Origin: Ophiodon elongatus
Taxonomy: Eukaryota; Chordata; Actinopteri; Perciformes; Hexagrammidae
DNA length: 64,000 nt
Reading direction: 5' to 3'
Assembly (NCBI GenBank): GCA_016806645.1
Contig: JACSYO010000150.1
Location: 2,792,501 to 2,856,500, forward strand
In this document: positions 50,901 to 63,487 of the stretch, in pieces
How positions within the stretch are numbered: the stretch's first letter is position 1
Layout of the letters: every line of letters starts with the position of its first letter
Translations under genes and position numbers: made by a program
Notes under the pieces: generated by a model
The model's input: the letters and a program-made list of their open reading frames with translations, nothing else
What the model was told of the DNA's origin: nothing
The model's database searches: none

Positions 50901-53900
50901 TTGTGCTTGTTTTATTTCTGTGCTCTGATTGTGACTCGCCGAATGCTGCTCTGCGTGTGCGCTAGTGTGTGGGGTTGTAAAATGGAAACATGTCCCTCGG
51001 GACATTTTGTTGCCTGGCTTGTTCACAGATGGGAAACCAGGGAGTGAACAGGAGTCGGGAGGAATCACCAAGAAGCCTTTTCCTAATCTGCAAGCCACGA
51101 CATTAACACTTAAACATCTCGAAGCATTGCCCGTCGTGTTTAAACCTCCATGGGTTCTTTGTGCGGGGCTTTAGATTTTTGATATCGTAATATGGCAAAA
51201 GTGATCTTTGTAGTTTCTTTGTTCTAAATTACAGTAATGTCAATTTCTGAACTTATAAGAATTTTCTATTTTTTGCCTTTACCCACTTAGTCATTATATC
51301 CACATTACTGAAACTTATTTATTGGAATAATCGCAATATCGAGGTGCTCGGTCAAAATTATCCTGATATTTGCCCAGACCTACTTCTGTAGTAGTCATCA
51401 TGACAAATAATTACTCTGAATGCGACGGGATAAGTGAAAAGTGGTTGGGAATGGAGAAGAAATGAATCACCTCAAAATCAAAATCAAAAATACACCTTTT
51501 TCCTCTAACCTGCAGTGCAATCAATCCTCATTGTTTTGGTGTGAGCTGCCTAGTTTTGGGGATATCGACCGCAGAGATGTCTGTCCTCTCTTGAATATAA
51601 TGGGACTTTATTGCACTCGGCTCGTGGTGCTCAAATCACCAAAAAGATTAATTTGAAGAACTCAACAGCAATGTCTATTTCCAGAAATCATGATGTGGTT
51701 ACTCGACATAATCCGCAGACCTTGTTGTTGTGAGCAGTTTCATGTCGGAACTATGGTTGAAAGAAAATAGTTTGTCGGAGAGAAAGTATGCAGACAAAGC
51801 GCTCTTTTTTTTTTCTCATTCTAGTGCAAAACCATGAATTCCTCCGAGGCTAGAATGTCCGAAAGTGTGCTTCCTTATCCCCATTTGTACGATTCATCAC
51901 ATCTTGCTCCGGAACAGGCACAAATACTTTTTCCTTTAGACATGTTCAGACAGCTCTACATACAAACTAGCTTGTTTGAAGCACACTCGGCCGCTTTAGG
52001 CTCCATTGGTCAAGCGTCTTCTTCTGGAGCCAACGGGGAAATGTACACAAACAGGTCGATCAGCATTCTCACACTGCGGTAGATTTTCTCCATCGTTACA
52101 TAAATCATTTGTCAGGACTAAAGCAAGCCAAGAACAGCAACGAGTTAATGGAACATCCACTTGATTTAAATTTGTGCAAATCCGAGCTGTACTTGTTATT
52201 GTAGCTACCAGCAGAAGTTATTGTTAACTTCAGAAAGCACGTGAAAGCATTGCGGGAGACTCATGTGACAACACAGTACATAGTATGAACATAACATTAT
52301 ACAAGATGAACAGACCCATTATTATGTAAAGGAGGAAAAACATGATGATAGTAATAAAAAATGGCATTAAACTGGCTAAAGCCTCGACAGGACTTGCTGA
52401 TGCAATTGGTTTGTTCTTTTATCACTCAGAGTAGTGGTAACTCATGTGGTCATGCCTCTGTTGGTTTCATACTGACGGGGGAGAGCACAGATCCTTCTAT
52501 TAGCTGGGGTTCAAATTCAAGTTTGCATTTCTAGACCGAATAAGTTACCGGTTTATCTTCAGTTTTCTATTACATCAACACGTCAGCCAGTTATTTATTT
52601 TAGTCCAGATGATTTTTCATTAGGTCCAAAGCTCAGAAATATCACATGACCACACTGTATTTACCCGGTATTTCCATTCAGGTAGTTACCGGTTGTTGTT
52701 ATCACAAGAACTAGACAAATGGAGTGACGTGCGTGCGTTTAGTCCCTATTTCTATGGTCTGACCTGCACCTGGACTCAGCTATTTACTACATTTACATCC
52801 ACACAAACTCATGCAGCAAGCACAATCACACAGAAATGTTGCAGAGACCAAAGTGCTTAATTTATTAGTTTCTCAATGCACTTTAATCCATTAGCAGATA
52901 AGGAGTTTTTACAAGAGAACATTATTATAGAAAATGTACCAGCTCTAATTACAGAACAAGCTGGAATGTCCACCAGATAAATCACTTACAAGACAACTGA
53001 ACTTTCAATGCCTGGCTACAACGAAGCCCTCTTTTTAGAGATTAAAGCATAAATGCAAGTCGCTTGTTAATGAAGTAGGGTTGTGATTAAGTCATCTTCA
53101 CAGCAATGATGTTCATCTCAAGTCATTCGGTTTTGACTAAAATATTGGCAGGTTGTGCAAAGGACTGAAATAACCTTTTAAAAACAAATTAAATTTGAAT
53201 CAGCGGTATCTGACCAGCAGAGAAGCATTTATGAGAAAATTATGTAATAAGATTTCCAAAAACAAACAAACACTACTTCATAACTTTCATTTTAATATTT
53301 CACTGTTTGTCTCTCCTGGCTTGTGCACGAGGTTAGGTGGTTTAATAACAAGGAGATTGGCTCAATAAACAAACCCAGAAAATTTTAAATCTAAAAATGA
53401 TATAATGTCTTTAACCTATGTAATAATTACTGTGTCATGTGTTATGTGTCATCAGGTCTTCTGGACCTGGAGGGGCTCTTCCTTGTTAATGGCAACGCAG
53501 AGCGTGTGGATTGGCTGCGGCAGCGTTATGACAGTGGCGAGGAGGTGGAGCTGGACAAGGAGGCGGACCTGGCGTCAGCTGTCAGTCTGCTCCGACTCTT
53601 CCTGCAGGAGCTTCCTGAGCCGGTTATCCCAACGGCGATACAGGGACACATTCTACAGCTACACCAAGGTGTGTGACGGGGACGGCTTCTCCCACTTCTC
53701 AGGCCATTTCTCCACCCACTCAGTCACCCCACCCTCTTTTTATCCATTTTGAACCCATCAACTGATCTTTTTTGGGGGGGCTTTATTTTGAGGTTGGTTC
53801 ATGACGTATTTTTGCTTTTTTTTGCTACCCTTTTGAACTTTTTCCTTTTTCCTGAATCTCAGTGTGGAGCGTGCCGGTCTGGCGAAAAGCACTGCTTAGT

Positions 53901-55579
53901 GCCTAAGCTGACCTGATATCAAGGCACAAAAAGAGAAAGTACAAAACACACACTATTGTCTCCCATTTGTGGATTTTCATCCTAGTTTGCGTTAATATTA
54001 TCACTGGGGCCATGCAGACTGTAGTTATCTGAGCTGTGAGCACACAGTGCAAGGCTAAGTAATGAAGTAGAAACTGCTTTCATAACACTAGGAGGTAACA
54101 AGTACTGCAAGTACCAAAATGGTGTGTTTTGTCTATCTTAAAACGGTACTGCACACATGTACATTGAAAATAGTACATGTGTGCGTATTGTATGAAGATA
54201 GACTTCAGAAAATGTGAACCTACCCTCTAATGGCAAAGGTTGTGTTGATATTCCCCTCTTATATTATATTTCATATTATTTGCTGTTTTAAAGAATAATT
54301 TTAAGGTTCATGACCTAATTAACATCCAGGTTTACTCCTTATCATACATCTTTTAGGATATTTACCAAAGTCAGACCAATCCAGGCACCAAGTCAAGAGG
54401 GGGAGTAATGCGTGGTTAATGGAAAATAAATTGTTGCTTCCACAAATCTCCCACTTCCACATTTGCTCTGTTTCTGTCCCTCCTCTTTGCCCTGTCCTCT
54501 GTTTTTATCACAGATAATCTATTCTAATCCTATTTACATGATGATGGTTTTTCCTGTGGCTTTCATGCAGATTACAGCAGTGGGGGAGTTTGCAGGGACT
54601 CTCCATGTCGTTAATTTCTCATTCTTTTATATACTATAATGGCATCACGATACCACTACGTTTTCCACCCTAATGCCATGTCCTGTTTCACCTAATTTCA
54701 CCTCTCGCAGAGGACTGTACATCGATCTTATCTGTGTCTGCTATGTTTTCTTTAGTGACAAATGTTTCAGGTCAACCGTGCAGGAACACGAAGGAATTGA
54801 TAACCCATAATTCATTTCACAGTAACTCCAAATACAGTAATGAAAAGGAGCGCTGTGTACCGTTGTATCAAGCATGTTATTATAATGGGGATGATGAATA
54901 TAAACAGCCTTTTTCAGTAAACGTAATTAGAGTAAGTAAGATGCGTTGACTTCAGTGAAGCATATAAAAATGTTATTATTCACATGTAATCATAACCGGT
55001 ATTCTTCTCTTCAACAACCTACAGATTACAGCAATGAAGAGGATCTCTGTAGAAACCTGAAGTACCTGCTGCAGCAGCTTCCCCAGCTGAACTACGGCCT
55101 GCTGCGCTTCCTGTGCCGCTTCCTGGCCAGCGTGGCTTCCCTTCAGCAGGAGAGCTGGAACATCGGGACGCTGGCCGCTGTCTTCGGACCGGACATCTTC
55201 CAGTAAGATGGGTTTTTAATAGTTGTCGTTTAAATAATCACAATCATTTTTGCCTTTGCAAAAATAGTTTGAGCTGTCAGCTGCTGTGAGCTAAGGACGA
55301 CCAAGTGGATGCGTTGCACTCACACACAGAGGCACTTACACATGCATGTATTCAGTTATTGTAATTATTTAACATCCTATGGGAAGCAGTGTACAACCAA
55401 TACAACACACTCTTCTCTCGTCTTGTGTTTGCAGTCTGTCAACGGAAGGAGAGGACCTTCGGGACCAGGAGTCTGTCAGCAGAGTCCTGGCGGAGCTGTT
55501 GGACAACCAAGAGGGCCTGTTTGACTCCGAGGAAGATGACGTCTCCACCACCAACGACTACAGCTCCATCAATGAACAG
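47622..55579 (+). CDS. fam13b: FAM13B, N-terminal part with RhoGAP-like domain (gene continues or is unseen past 55579)
   Basis: Member of the FAM13 family of RhoGAP-like proteins. Coding parts are 47622-47787, 53456-53668, 55025-55202 and 55435-55579. All junctions are GT/AG with matching phases, giving 702 bases in one frame (234 residues). The start MRKSVSPLPGNEG resembles the human FAM13B N-terminus, which as I recall starts MRKS. The RhoGAP-like domain runs from about residue 40 to 200: EVPALVKHIVDYIEEHG, GLFLVNGNAERVDWLRQRYD, LLRLFLQELPEPVIP, LRFLCRFLASVAS and LAAVFGPDIFH. An acidic linker (SEEDDVSTTNDYSSINEQ) follows. FAM13A is excluded because it differs at many of these positions. 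The arginine-finger position is Leu (codon 53482-53484), so GAP activity is doubtful. The C-terminal coiled-coil part of the family is not in the window. Confidence 0.93.
47803..47899 (+). repeat. (CA)n microsatellite next to a 5' splice site
   Basis: About 97 bases of CA beginning 15 bases after the donor of the first fam13b coding exon. Confidence 0.95.
48500..48558. repeat. Hairpin with 24-bp stem and 11-base loop
   Basis: Left arm 48500-48523 (starts GCTCGTACAAAG), loop 48524-48534, right arm 48535-48558 (ends CTTTGTACGAGC). 23 of 24 pairs are Watson-Crick and the other is G-T (G-U in RNA). The flanks do not pair. Confidence 0.9.
48815..49096 (-). mobile_element. tRNA-derived SINE, minus strand, with internal minisatellite
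   Basis: Read on the minus strand from 49096 it has GCTGTGGCTCAGGGGGGCAG (box A-like) and GGCGGTTCCATCC (box B-like, one base off GGTTCGATCC). A body follows, including the complement of GCATTTAACCCATTCGAAG. This arrangement fits a teleost tRNA-headed SINE that I recall. A tandem array at 48924-49022 sits just after box B. Confidence 0.55.
48924..49022 (+). repeat. GGTGGACG-type minisatellite
   Basis: About twelve 8-base units, mostly GGTGGACG with AGGGGGAC variants, forming a higher-order pattern. Confidence 0.9.
51175..51392 (+). repeat. Teleost interspersed repeat (TATCG type)
   Basis: Contains TTTGATATCGTAATATGG, TTGCCTTTACCCACTTAG, TCATTATATCCACATTACTG and CAATATCGAGGTGCTCGGTC in the order I recall for an abundant teleost repeat. 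No coding capacity. Confidence 0.6.
51468..51765 (+). repeat. Interspersed repeat, copy 1 (second copy at 63701)
   Basis: Shares in order ATTGTTTTGGTGTGAG, GATATCGACCG.AGAGATGTCTG, AATGGGACT and GCACTCGGC with 63701-63990. Recognised as a common teleost dispersed sequence; class uncertain. Confidence 0.65.
53456..53668 (+). CDS. fam13b: fam13b coding exon 2 (RhoGAP-like, finger loop)
   Basis: Acceptor GTCATCAG ends at 53455; donor GTGTGTGA starts at 53669. It encodes GLLDLEGLFLVNGN, the RQRYDSGEEVEL segment and FLQELPEPVIP. These match the exon order and sequence of FAM13B. Confidence 0.95.
53669..55024 (+). other. fam13b: fam13b intron between coding exons 2 and 3
   Basis: 1,356 bases, GT..AG. 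Contains a perfect 12-bp inverted repeat (54151-54184). Nothing coding. Confidence 0.9.
54151..54184. repeat. Perfect 12-bp inverted repeat
   Basis: GCACACATGTAC and its complement GTACATGTGTGC, separated by 10 bases. Confidence 0.8.
55025..55202 (+). CDS. fam13b: fam13b coding exon 3 (RhoGAP-like, C-terminal half)
   Basis: Acceptor CAACCTACAG ends at 55024; donor GTAAGATG starts at 55203. It encodes DYSNEEDLCRNLKYLLQQLP through LAAVFGPDIF. The last two bases start a His codon completed by the next exon. Confidence 0.95.
55435..55579 (+). CDS. fam13b: fam13b coding exon 4 (end of domain and acidic linker)
   Basis: Acceptor TGTGTTTGCAG ends at 55434; donor GTACTG starts at 55580 in phase 0. 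It encodes LSTEGEDLRDQESVSRVLAE, LLDNQEGLFDSEEDDVS and TTNDYSSINEQ. The next family exon (serine/glutamate-rich) was not found in the remaining 8.4 kb. Confidence 0.93.
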
Positions 55580-56950
55580 GTACTGCCCATCCCCTTTGTT
55601 TCCAACTTCTTCATCTTCACTAGCCATCACTCGGTTAATCTCCTGAACACTATGTCAGAATCCACTTGTATATGTGGTAATATAAAAAATAGTAAAAATG
55701 GCACACGGTCTCATATTTATGCTTAGTGATACCTCCAAATGTGTCAGTATGTGAATAGCAAAGAGGGTCTAAATGTTGTTTAAACTGTCACAGAGAGTTT
55801 TTTTTATTCAGCTTATTCCTTATTTTAGTCTTCGGCCTACACATCTCCTCTTCTTCTGACTTCCCCTCATATATATATAAAGTATGTTTGATCTATTTTT
55901 GCTCAGCCCTCCCTCCACCCACAGGAGTCTTTTCTTCCCCCTTCTATAGTCAGTGTATAGATCTACTGTTTGCATGATTCATTCAAACATTAAATTGCAT
56001 TTTGCAAATAAAAACAATGTACAATAAACATTGCAATCGAGAACAAAGCTTGGACTACACATTGTTGCAAGGCTCTTTGCATAAAAGACAAGTTATTAAT
56101 AAATGAATTCACTGTCAACATCCCTGAAGTAATATTCCAATTACAAAACACATCAAACATCCTTTTTGTCTCCTCTAGTTCTTTTTTTCTTCCTCTTTAA
56201 CGTCACTGAGACAGCTGAACGTGGCCTTTAACTCGGCCAGGGTCAGGGGTGAAATTCTTTCCGGGTTGTCGCACAGAGAGAAGCGGACACACCCCCTCTA
56301 TATGAAAAGTGAACAACTAAAATGTTGGTATGCCATCAAACTCAACAGCAAACTCACGCTTGCTTTGAGGAGAAAGACAAAGCTGTAATAACATATTTAC
56401 CTCTGGAAGATGTCCAATCCTTCATCATGGCATACATTGAATATTCGTGCCATAACATTGGAAAACCTGGAATAACGTGGAGAGATCAATATGTTTTTTT
56501 ATAGTTTTTAAATGGATGTGAATTCATGGAAAAGTCAGCATTGCTATGATTTGATAAATACATTCGGCTGGGAGTTTATACTGCTTGATTTATGAGAGAA
56601 CTTCTATATTGTATGCACAGTATTATTGTTTATCGACTTTCAGTGGATGTACTGTCATCCATTTAAACGATCCCAAACAAAATGAGATGCAAGAAGTTAC
56701 CCCAGAGATACTGGTTTGTAAATCTTAATGCGACCAGGCTACATTAAGAAACACATTGAGATTAAATTACTTCATCCTATTGAGAAACAAACAAACCTCT
56801 TACAGGGAAACAAACCACAGTGAGAACTATTAGTTAGCTGCAGTAGTTGTGAGTATCACTTCCTCTAGCTGTTGCAGCAACAGTACACAGTATTACTGAA
56901 CAGAAAGTTCTTCGTTCAACAAAAGACTTTTCAGAAGAATCTAGAAGAGC

Positions 56951-57001
56951 CACACCCACACACACAAACACACACACCCACGCACACACACACACACCCA
57001 C
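56951..57001 (+). repeat. CA/CCCA-rich tract
   Basis: CA repeats interrupted by CCCA, AAACA and CGCA. Confidence 0.85.
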
Positions 57002-58210
57002 AGAGCATTGAATGCATGCTGAGGTGTTTCAAGTGTTCAGTGTCGAGATCAGAGTGCGGATGTGGTTTAATGGGTGAGCTGTTCGACTGTGTTGAACTAT
57101 ATACCATTCTGTGTCTCACGTCTGCATTGAACACGGAGAAACGTGACTGGCAGACTAAACAAACTCCGAGGCATTTCCCCTGTTGCCCAGCAACACAGCA
57201 TGACTGCTGGGCCAGCAGCACGAAGAATAACATAGGTAACATTTTACTTTACAGTGGCCTGATTACATTGTGTTATTGTATGATTACATGCACACGGAGA
57301 CAATAATTACCCTTGATCGTTATCTCATGTTGCCATTTATAAGGACAATCTCAACACTGCAGGGGCTCTGGAAAGATCATATTTACATGTTGTTGTTAAA
57401 GGCTACAAACAGTCACTGTGATAGAAACAGCAACTACAGTATCTACAGTAAGTCACCTTTTCAGTTACACTCAACTGCCTGCTTTAGTTTTTTGTTTCCT
57501 TCAGTGTTTCCCTCCTTTTTTTTTCTTTTTTTATTTGTTGCAGTTTCTCTATTTTAATGTATTCGTAACTCACTGTCGCGGGAAACTTATTTCTAATTTA
57601 GCCTGCATTGTAATCTAGACGCCTTGGAGTCGTCATCTGTCATATCCTTCCTTTATTCAAGAAAACAAACTTACTGGCTTGCGAGAGAAAGATAATTAGA
57701 TTGAGATTAGATCAACAGCAGAAAAAAAGAAGAAGAAATGTCTTTCATGCAACAAATTCAGTTTCTTTATCTTTGTTGTTGTTGTTTTTTTTATTGCATG
57801 GCGCGTCAGATGAATGATAATAAAGAGTACAACATTACCAATAGACCAAATTGTGAGAAAGAGCAGAAGAACGGGCAGCAGGGACGGTGAGAAAAAAAAA
57901 AATCTGTAAAGACAAATCATCTGTGCGCTGATCCCTGTGTCTTATGTAACACAGAGGGCACAGAAGTGGGCGGTTTAGAGAGGTAGAGGGAGAAAAAGTG
58001 GCCAGGAAGATGGGGGAGAAATGGCGAGAGTGCAGTGAGAGAAAAGGATGAAAGAAACGGAGGGAGGGAGAGAGCGATGGCGAGGGAGGGGAAAGACAAG
58101 AAAAGAAGCTGGAAATGATGTAACCATGCAGCTCACACCTCCAGTCCCTGCACTACACTGGGGATGGATCTCTGTGCGAACAAACCCTCATGAAGGGGAT
58201 TATATACAAC

Positions 58211-58236
58211 GCACACACACACGCACACACACACAC
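58211..58236 (+). repeat. (CA)n microsatellite
   Basis: CA tract with one CG interruption. Confidence 0.85.
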
Positions 58237-59839
58237 CTGCTTTCACACAGGAGACACACATGCTTCCAGACTAATCAGAAAGCTCAAAGCACCTCACAGA
58301 GGTTAGTTTGAACCATTCGAATAAACTACAGAGATAAAGGACAATGCTGAATTCAAGAAACTGAGAGACATTGTAAGAGATTGGAGGGTAGAAGCACATG
58401 AAACATGGAAGGGAGTGAGACAGACAAAGACAGTTTGTCGTGTCATGGCGTGTTTGGGCATAACTTTGAAACTCAATGAGGCTGGCGTGGATCGAACAAT
58501 GAGAAGTGCCCAACTGGATTTGGGCTTGTTTGCTGGCAAAAATGGGAATCCTTTTGAATTATTGTTTTAGGTAAGAGCGAGGCTGTGCCGAGGCTTGTTG
58601 CTATGATGATACCGGTGGGTGTGTTTGTTTTGAAGAAGCTTTTTTGTGACAGAGTATCTGGACAATGTAGGGAGGAATAAGTGTAATCACAGCTCATTCA
58701 CTTATTTGTTTTAAATAACAATTTAAAATGTCATCATGTCTGTGCGGTCAATACAGAAATAGCCCGTGGCATTTTTATCTGGCTGGAGACTCTGTTTTGA
58801 TTCCTCATCCCACGAGGCAGAAAACTAGTGATCGACCACAACCTCATTGAAACCTCTCGCAATAGAAAGAAAGATGCTCTTTTCTGACTCATACCTTTTG
58901 GAAATTGATCAACGAGGCAGAACCAGTGTGTAGTGAAATATGGAAATTAAGCAAGATGTCTCGTTTCAATAAGCTTGTGTTTTTGGGGCGTCTGTTGCTG
59001 TGGGCTTGATTTTAATTTGGCCTCTGAATCTCATCCCTCAATGTGCCAAGTCTTTCTTATGTAGAAGTCACAAAGGTCATCTCACTAGTTCTGATTTTAG
59101 AGAAACTCCCACACAAGTCTGAACTCTTCAAGCACGTTGTATTAACATAAACGCCACGTAAGCACGAAGTAAATAATTCTCAGAGATATTAAATGCATGT
59201 TGTGTAAATAAATACACACCTCCCTCTAGTTTCAATTCCCACTCATGCTGCATGAATAATACTGTGAATATCCAGCAAAACGCTTTAAATGCTGCATGTG
59301 TGCAATTGAGAATTAAAGTCACAACTTCTTGTTATTCTATTCTTGTTAATAAAATTCCGATTACTAAAATAGGCAGCACAATTCTCTAAATAAATAATTA
59401 AACAGAAATTTAAAAGATGATTAATTGTGAGAATGGGGCTACTAGTGTCTTGTGCTCACAACGGCAATTAATTAAGACTATAACAGCAAAAATTAGTTTT
59501 AAAGTCCACCAGTGATGCAGCGTGCTCCATGCAAACTCAAAGATACCGTCATGTCTGAATTAAGCCGTAACAGATAAAAGAAGCCAGCAATGTTAATGTA
59601 CAATATGCTTGAAGAGGACTTAAGTGGGAACTTCATCCGGCCCGCTGAGTGTTGGACAGTCTGCTTTCTGTCCACTTAATCAGTCTCTTAACGATGGCCT
59701 TAATTTTCCAGGTCTGTTAGTGTAACCTTAGCATACATCAGGATTTGTCCTCTTGCTTCGCCTCTGCCAACTTCGTCAAGTGCTTCTGGAGCTGAGCCAT
59801 ATGTGAGATGCCACAGTGATTGTACAGCTGTACCCCGGA

Positions 59840-60195
59840 CTATGGGTATTAATTGGAGCCGGGTGAATGTTACCGGCGCGGGGGCGCTGGAGCCAATCCC
59901 AACTGACATTGGGGCGAAGGCAGGGTTCACCCTGGACAGGTAGCCAGTTCATCGCAGGGCTCATATAGAGACAGACAACCATTCAAACCTACGGGCAATT
60001 TTAGAGTCTCCAATTAACCAAAGCTGCATGTCTTTGGACTGTGGGAGGAAGCCGGAGAACCCAGAGGGAACCCACGCTGCCACGGGGAGAACGTGCAAAC
60101 TCCACACAGAAGGACCGCCCAGGATCGGGGATCGAACCCGGGCCCGTCTTGCTGTGAGGTGACAGTGCTAGCCACTGCACCACCGTGCAGCCCAT
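59840..60195 (-). mobile_element. V-SINE/MERMAID-like tRNA-derived SINE, minus strand
   Basis: On the minus strand from 60195: tRNA-like head CACGGTGGTGCAGTGGCTAG with box B GGTTCGATCCC (about 60127-60138). Then the conserved centre TGCACGTTCTCCCCGTGG, TTCTCCGGCTTCCTCCCAC and AGTCCAAAGACATGCAG. A tail follows with CTGTCCAGGGTGAACCCTGC and GGGATTGGCTCCAGC. These are hallmarks of a vertebrate SINE very common in fish. It is long and nearly complete but diverged at its 3' end. Confidence 0.8.
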
Positions 60196-62065
60196 TTCAA
60201 CATAAGAACTTCATATAAACAGAGTATGTGACTTAGTGATATGCTGTTAAACAAGAACCTTTAAAAATAAATTTAAGTTGGAACATGGAGATTTAAGTAG
60301 GAGGTGATGGCCTAGTTGGACAGCAAGGTAGATGTATAATATCTCTGTAAGGAGACATGTAGTATGAGCGCACACACACACACCTACACACATTCACACT
60401 TTCATTTCCCCACATCAAGTGTTACACAGCCGTATTGTTGATTTATTTACCGCGACTGCATTTCACGAGTGCTCGGAGAGAATATGAACGTCTGTAAATC
60501 AGTTTCTAACACATTTGGATTTAAAGATGAGAGAAGGATCCCGCAGCCCACTCACTGCAAGAGCGTTGGGCCAGAGGGCTCCTCTCCACTGGTACTGCTG
60601 GAAGTAAACAGTGCAGTCACACAAAAATGAGCAAGAGCACCCGGTTTGATCTCCCCTCAAACTTAGAAATGAGGGAAAAAAAGTGTCGATAATTATTCTC
60701 CTTCGCCGATGAGCATCTGTGTTTTTATTCATTTATGGGAATTAAGCCTTAATGTGTATTTGTATTCAGGTGTTCAGCTTGATTATTTCATTATTATTAT
60801 TTCACCCAGACATGGTGAGGATTTACCTTTTATTAAAACGTTAAAAGCTCGGGTTAGTAAGCGCCAGAAACTAGTAAGAGTACGCTAGATCTTTTAATCT
60901 TGTTGCTTTATCTTTTCCAATGAAAGTAGCTCAGCACTAAATCCAAAAGATGCAAAATCTAGCAAACCTCCCTCCATAGCCACTCCCTCGAAATGATCAT
61001 TATGACTGGAAACATATCCTAATGAATGAAAACAACGAACATGGCCATTGTGTGTACTCATAGCTGTTAGGCTAGCAGCTTGTGAAAGAATACGGTCAGG
61101 AACAATGAGTGTACGGGCAGAAAATACCCAGACTGGCGGATATCATTACACTCGGGCTGAATGAAATGATTGGATGGGCTTATTACAGTCCGGAGATGAG
61201 CCACAGACTTTCCGATTTCTTTTCTTGTTTTGTGTCAGAGCATTCGATTAATTGATTGCAGTGGAGATGTAATGAGAATTTCAACAAACATAACAAAAAC
61301 GTTTCTTTTGAAGCAGATTACCAACCCTACCTCTAATCATCAGATGTGATTCTCAGTGATGGGCGGGTGCACATGGACATCAGTCTGTCAGTGAGCAAAT
61401 AAACAGGAATCACAGTCACTAAATTGTGAAACCGGTGGTGACTGCATTGCTTCTCCCGTATTTCCCCTTGTATACAGAACTGGGCATTGTTCACGTTGTG
61501 TTTCTAATGAAAACAACAAAAATAATACAAAATTCAACCCTTCACTTAGGTGCTTCCCATGCAAAGTTTTCTTAAAAAAAAGAAGATGAAATTAGCAGCT
61601 ATTGCATTCAAAAATGAAGGAAAGAAATCCATAATACAACATTTTCACATCAATGGTTGAAATTATCCACAACTGGACGAATCTAAAAGACCATCCAACT
61701 TCATTTTTTGGTCCTGAACGTTTTTTTTTTTTTTTTCTTTTCGAGTGTCAAACATGTTGAAACCTGTGAAACGCAAGTAACCTGGACTCTCTGTATACAA
61801 TGCATCGACTGAATTGGTGTTTACCAATCTCACATCAGAATGTAGGGGGGGGATACAAAAGATCCTTTGAGACATTTTGAGACTTGAAATGTCAGTCCCG
61901 GTCTGTTGTCATTGTTCTGTGTTCTTGGCCCACTAATGATGTCAGTGGGGATTTTTGTTTTCTCCGTTTTCCGTCCTGGAACTCTGGACCGGACCACCAA
62001 ACCAGGGCCAAGGCCAGGACCTTTTGTTCCAGGGCGCTCTCTGCCCCGTCTTTTCACCCACTCTG

Positions 62066-62066
<1 letters not shown>

Positions 62067-62134
<68 letters not shown>
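62067..62134 (+). repeat. (CA)34 microsatellite
   Basis: Pure CA tract of 68 bases. Confidence 0.95.
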
Positions 62135-62136
<2 letters not shown>

Positions 62137-63487
62137 ACAGAGATGTACTCTTCTATGAAAAAGTCCAAACCACACAGAAACTTCTTTTTTTTAAAACTCT
62201 GAATTTGTCTTTAATACGGGGGTAATATTTCCAGCTCTATAAATGATCATTCCAGCTCATCCCAACAACTCGTATCCTCTAATATTGTCACATCACCTCA
62301 AAGGCTCTCTGATAACTAACTCAGCAGGGCCTCAGTCGCATTCACACCAATTGAATGAACGCCTGTTATACATTCAAGTTCCATTGTTCATCAACTCCTG
62401 CATTTTGATGATTATACAAAGGGACTTCTATATTCGAGGTTATATCAAGACTCACTTTTGCATATCACAAATCGGCAGGCCGTGATGGAATATGCTCTTG
62501 ATGTCGTATAATCCAAGGTTATATTCACGGCATCGTCCATTCATATTACTGGTGAATAGCATTGAATTCATTTTACATGATAATGTACATCACACTTTCA
62601 ATCAACATCCTTAGGTCCCACAATCGGGGACATTTTTATTCTGCCCATGAAATCAGGGACAATTTCACACAGAAACAAAACACTTATCTGAATGATGATA
62701 GCAGGACGCTGTTTGTTTAATAATTTTTTATTTGATTAAATGCAGATGCATGGTATCCGTAACTGCTTGTCCCTTAATCCCATTTAGATAACCTTCTGTT
62801 CAGTTAAAATAATTGATTAAAATAATGATAACATTTTCTTTTGAATTACTTTTGCTATTATTTTTTTTTACGAATTGAACCGGGATGCTATATGCAGTTA
62901 TATGAACCATTAACATACATACATTGAAAAGTCGAAAGATATCTTCATTTAAATTATGACTTGTTGAAATTCAACTTCAGAACATAGCAGTAGTGGTAGT
63001 TCTCTTTCGTCATAATTTAAATTATATTTATTAATTCAGTATGACTTAATTAAATCAATTATAAATCTTTCATTCAACACATTTGAACATATCTTAATGA
63101 TCTTTTTGGATGTGTCAAACTAAGATATTCCCAGTCAACAGTAAATTGTGTTAATATATGAAACTGAAGTTCTAATTAGTCAAAACTAAATATTGATGAG
63201 TCTGGAGTTAGACAGCAGAGTGGTACATCATTATTTCTTAACTTTTCATACAATTTAGTTAACATTTACCTAAAAAGGTGCACATCGCAGTGCGGCTCTG
63301 CACATTTTTACCCGCTAAGTTCGATTTGAGAAACTATTTAATATTCTCTCCACAAGGAAAATATATACAAAGAGAATGAAGCTGTTTTAGAGTACGACTT
63401 CTTTATCTAATCACGCACACGCACACTTAGAGGAATTTCGTGTGTCATCCTCCATAATCTGCACAATGTGACGATAATTCCCTGACA

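Larger units (their letters stand above)
47788..53455 (+). other. fam13b: fam13b intron after first coding exon
   Basis: About 5.7 kb. Holds a long CA tract beside the donor, a perfect-stem hairpin (48500-48558), a tRNA-derived SINE with a minisatellite, and two teleost interspersed repeats (51175-51392, 51468-51765). Confidence 0.85.

Noticed and set aside
56872..57306. 144-residue open frame on +
   Set aside because: Contains the translated CA/CCCA tract; the rest has no domain.
59840..60195. Considered as a tRNA gene because of the box B-like GGTTCGATCCC
   Set aside because: No cloverleaf closes around it, and the rest matches a SINE body.
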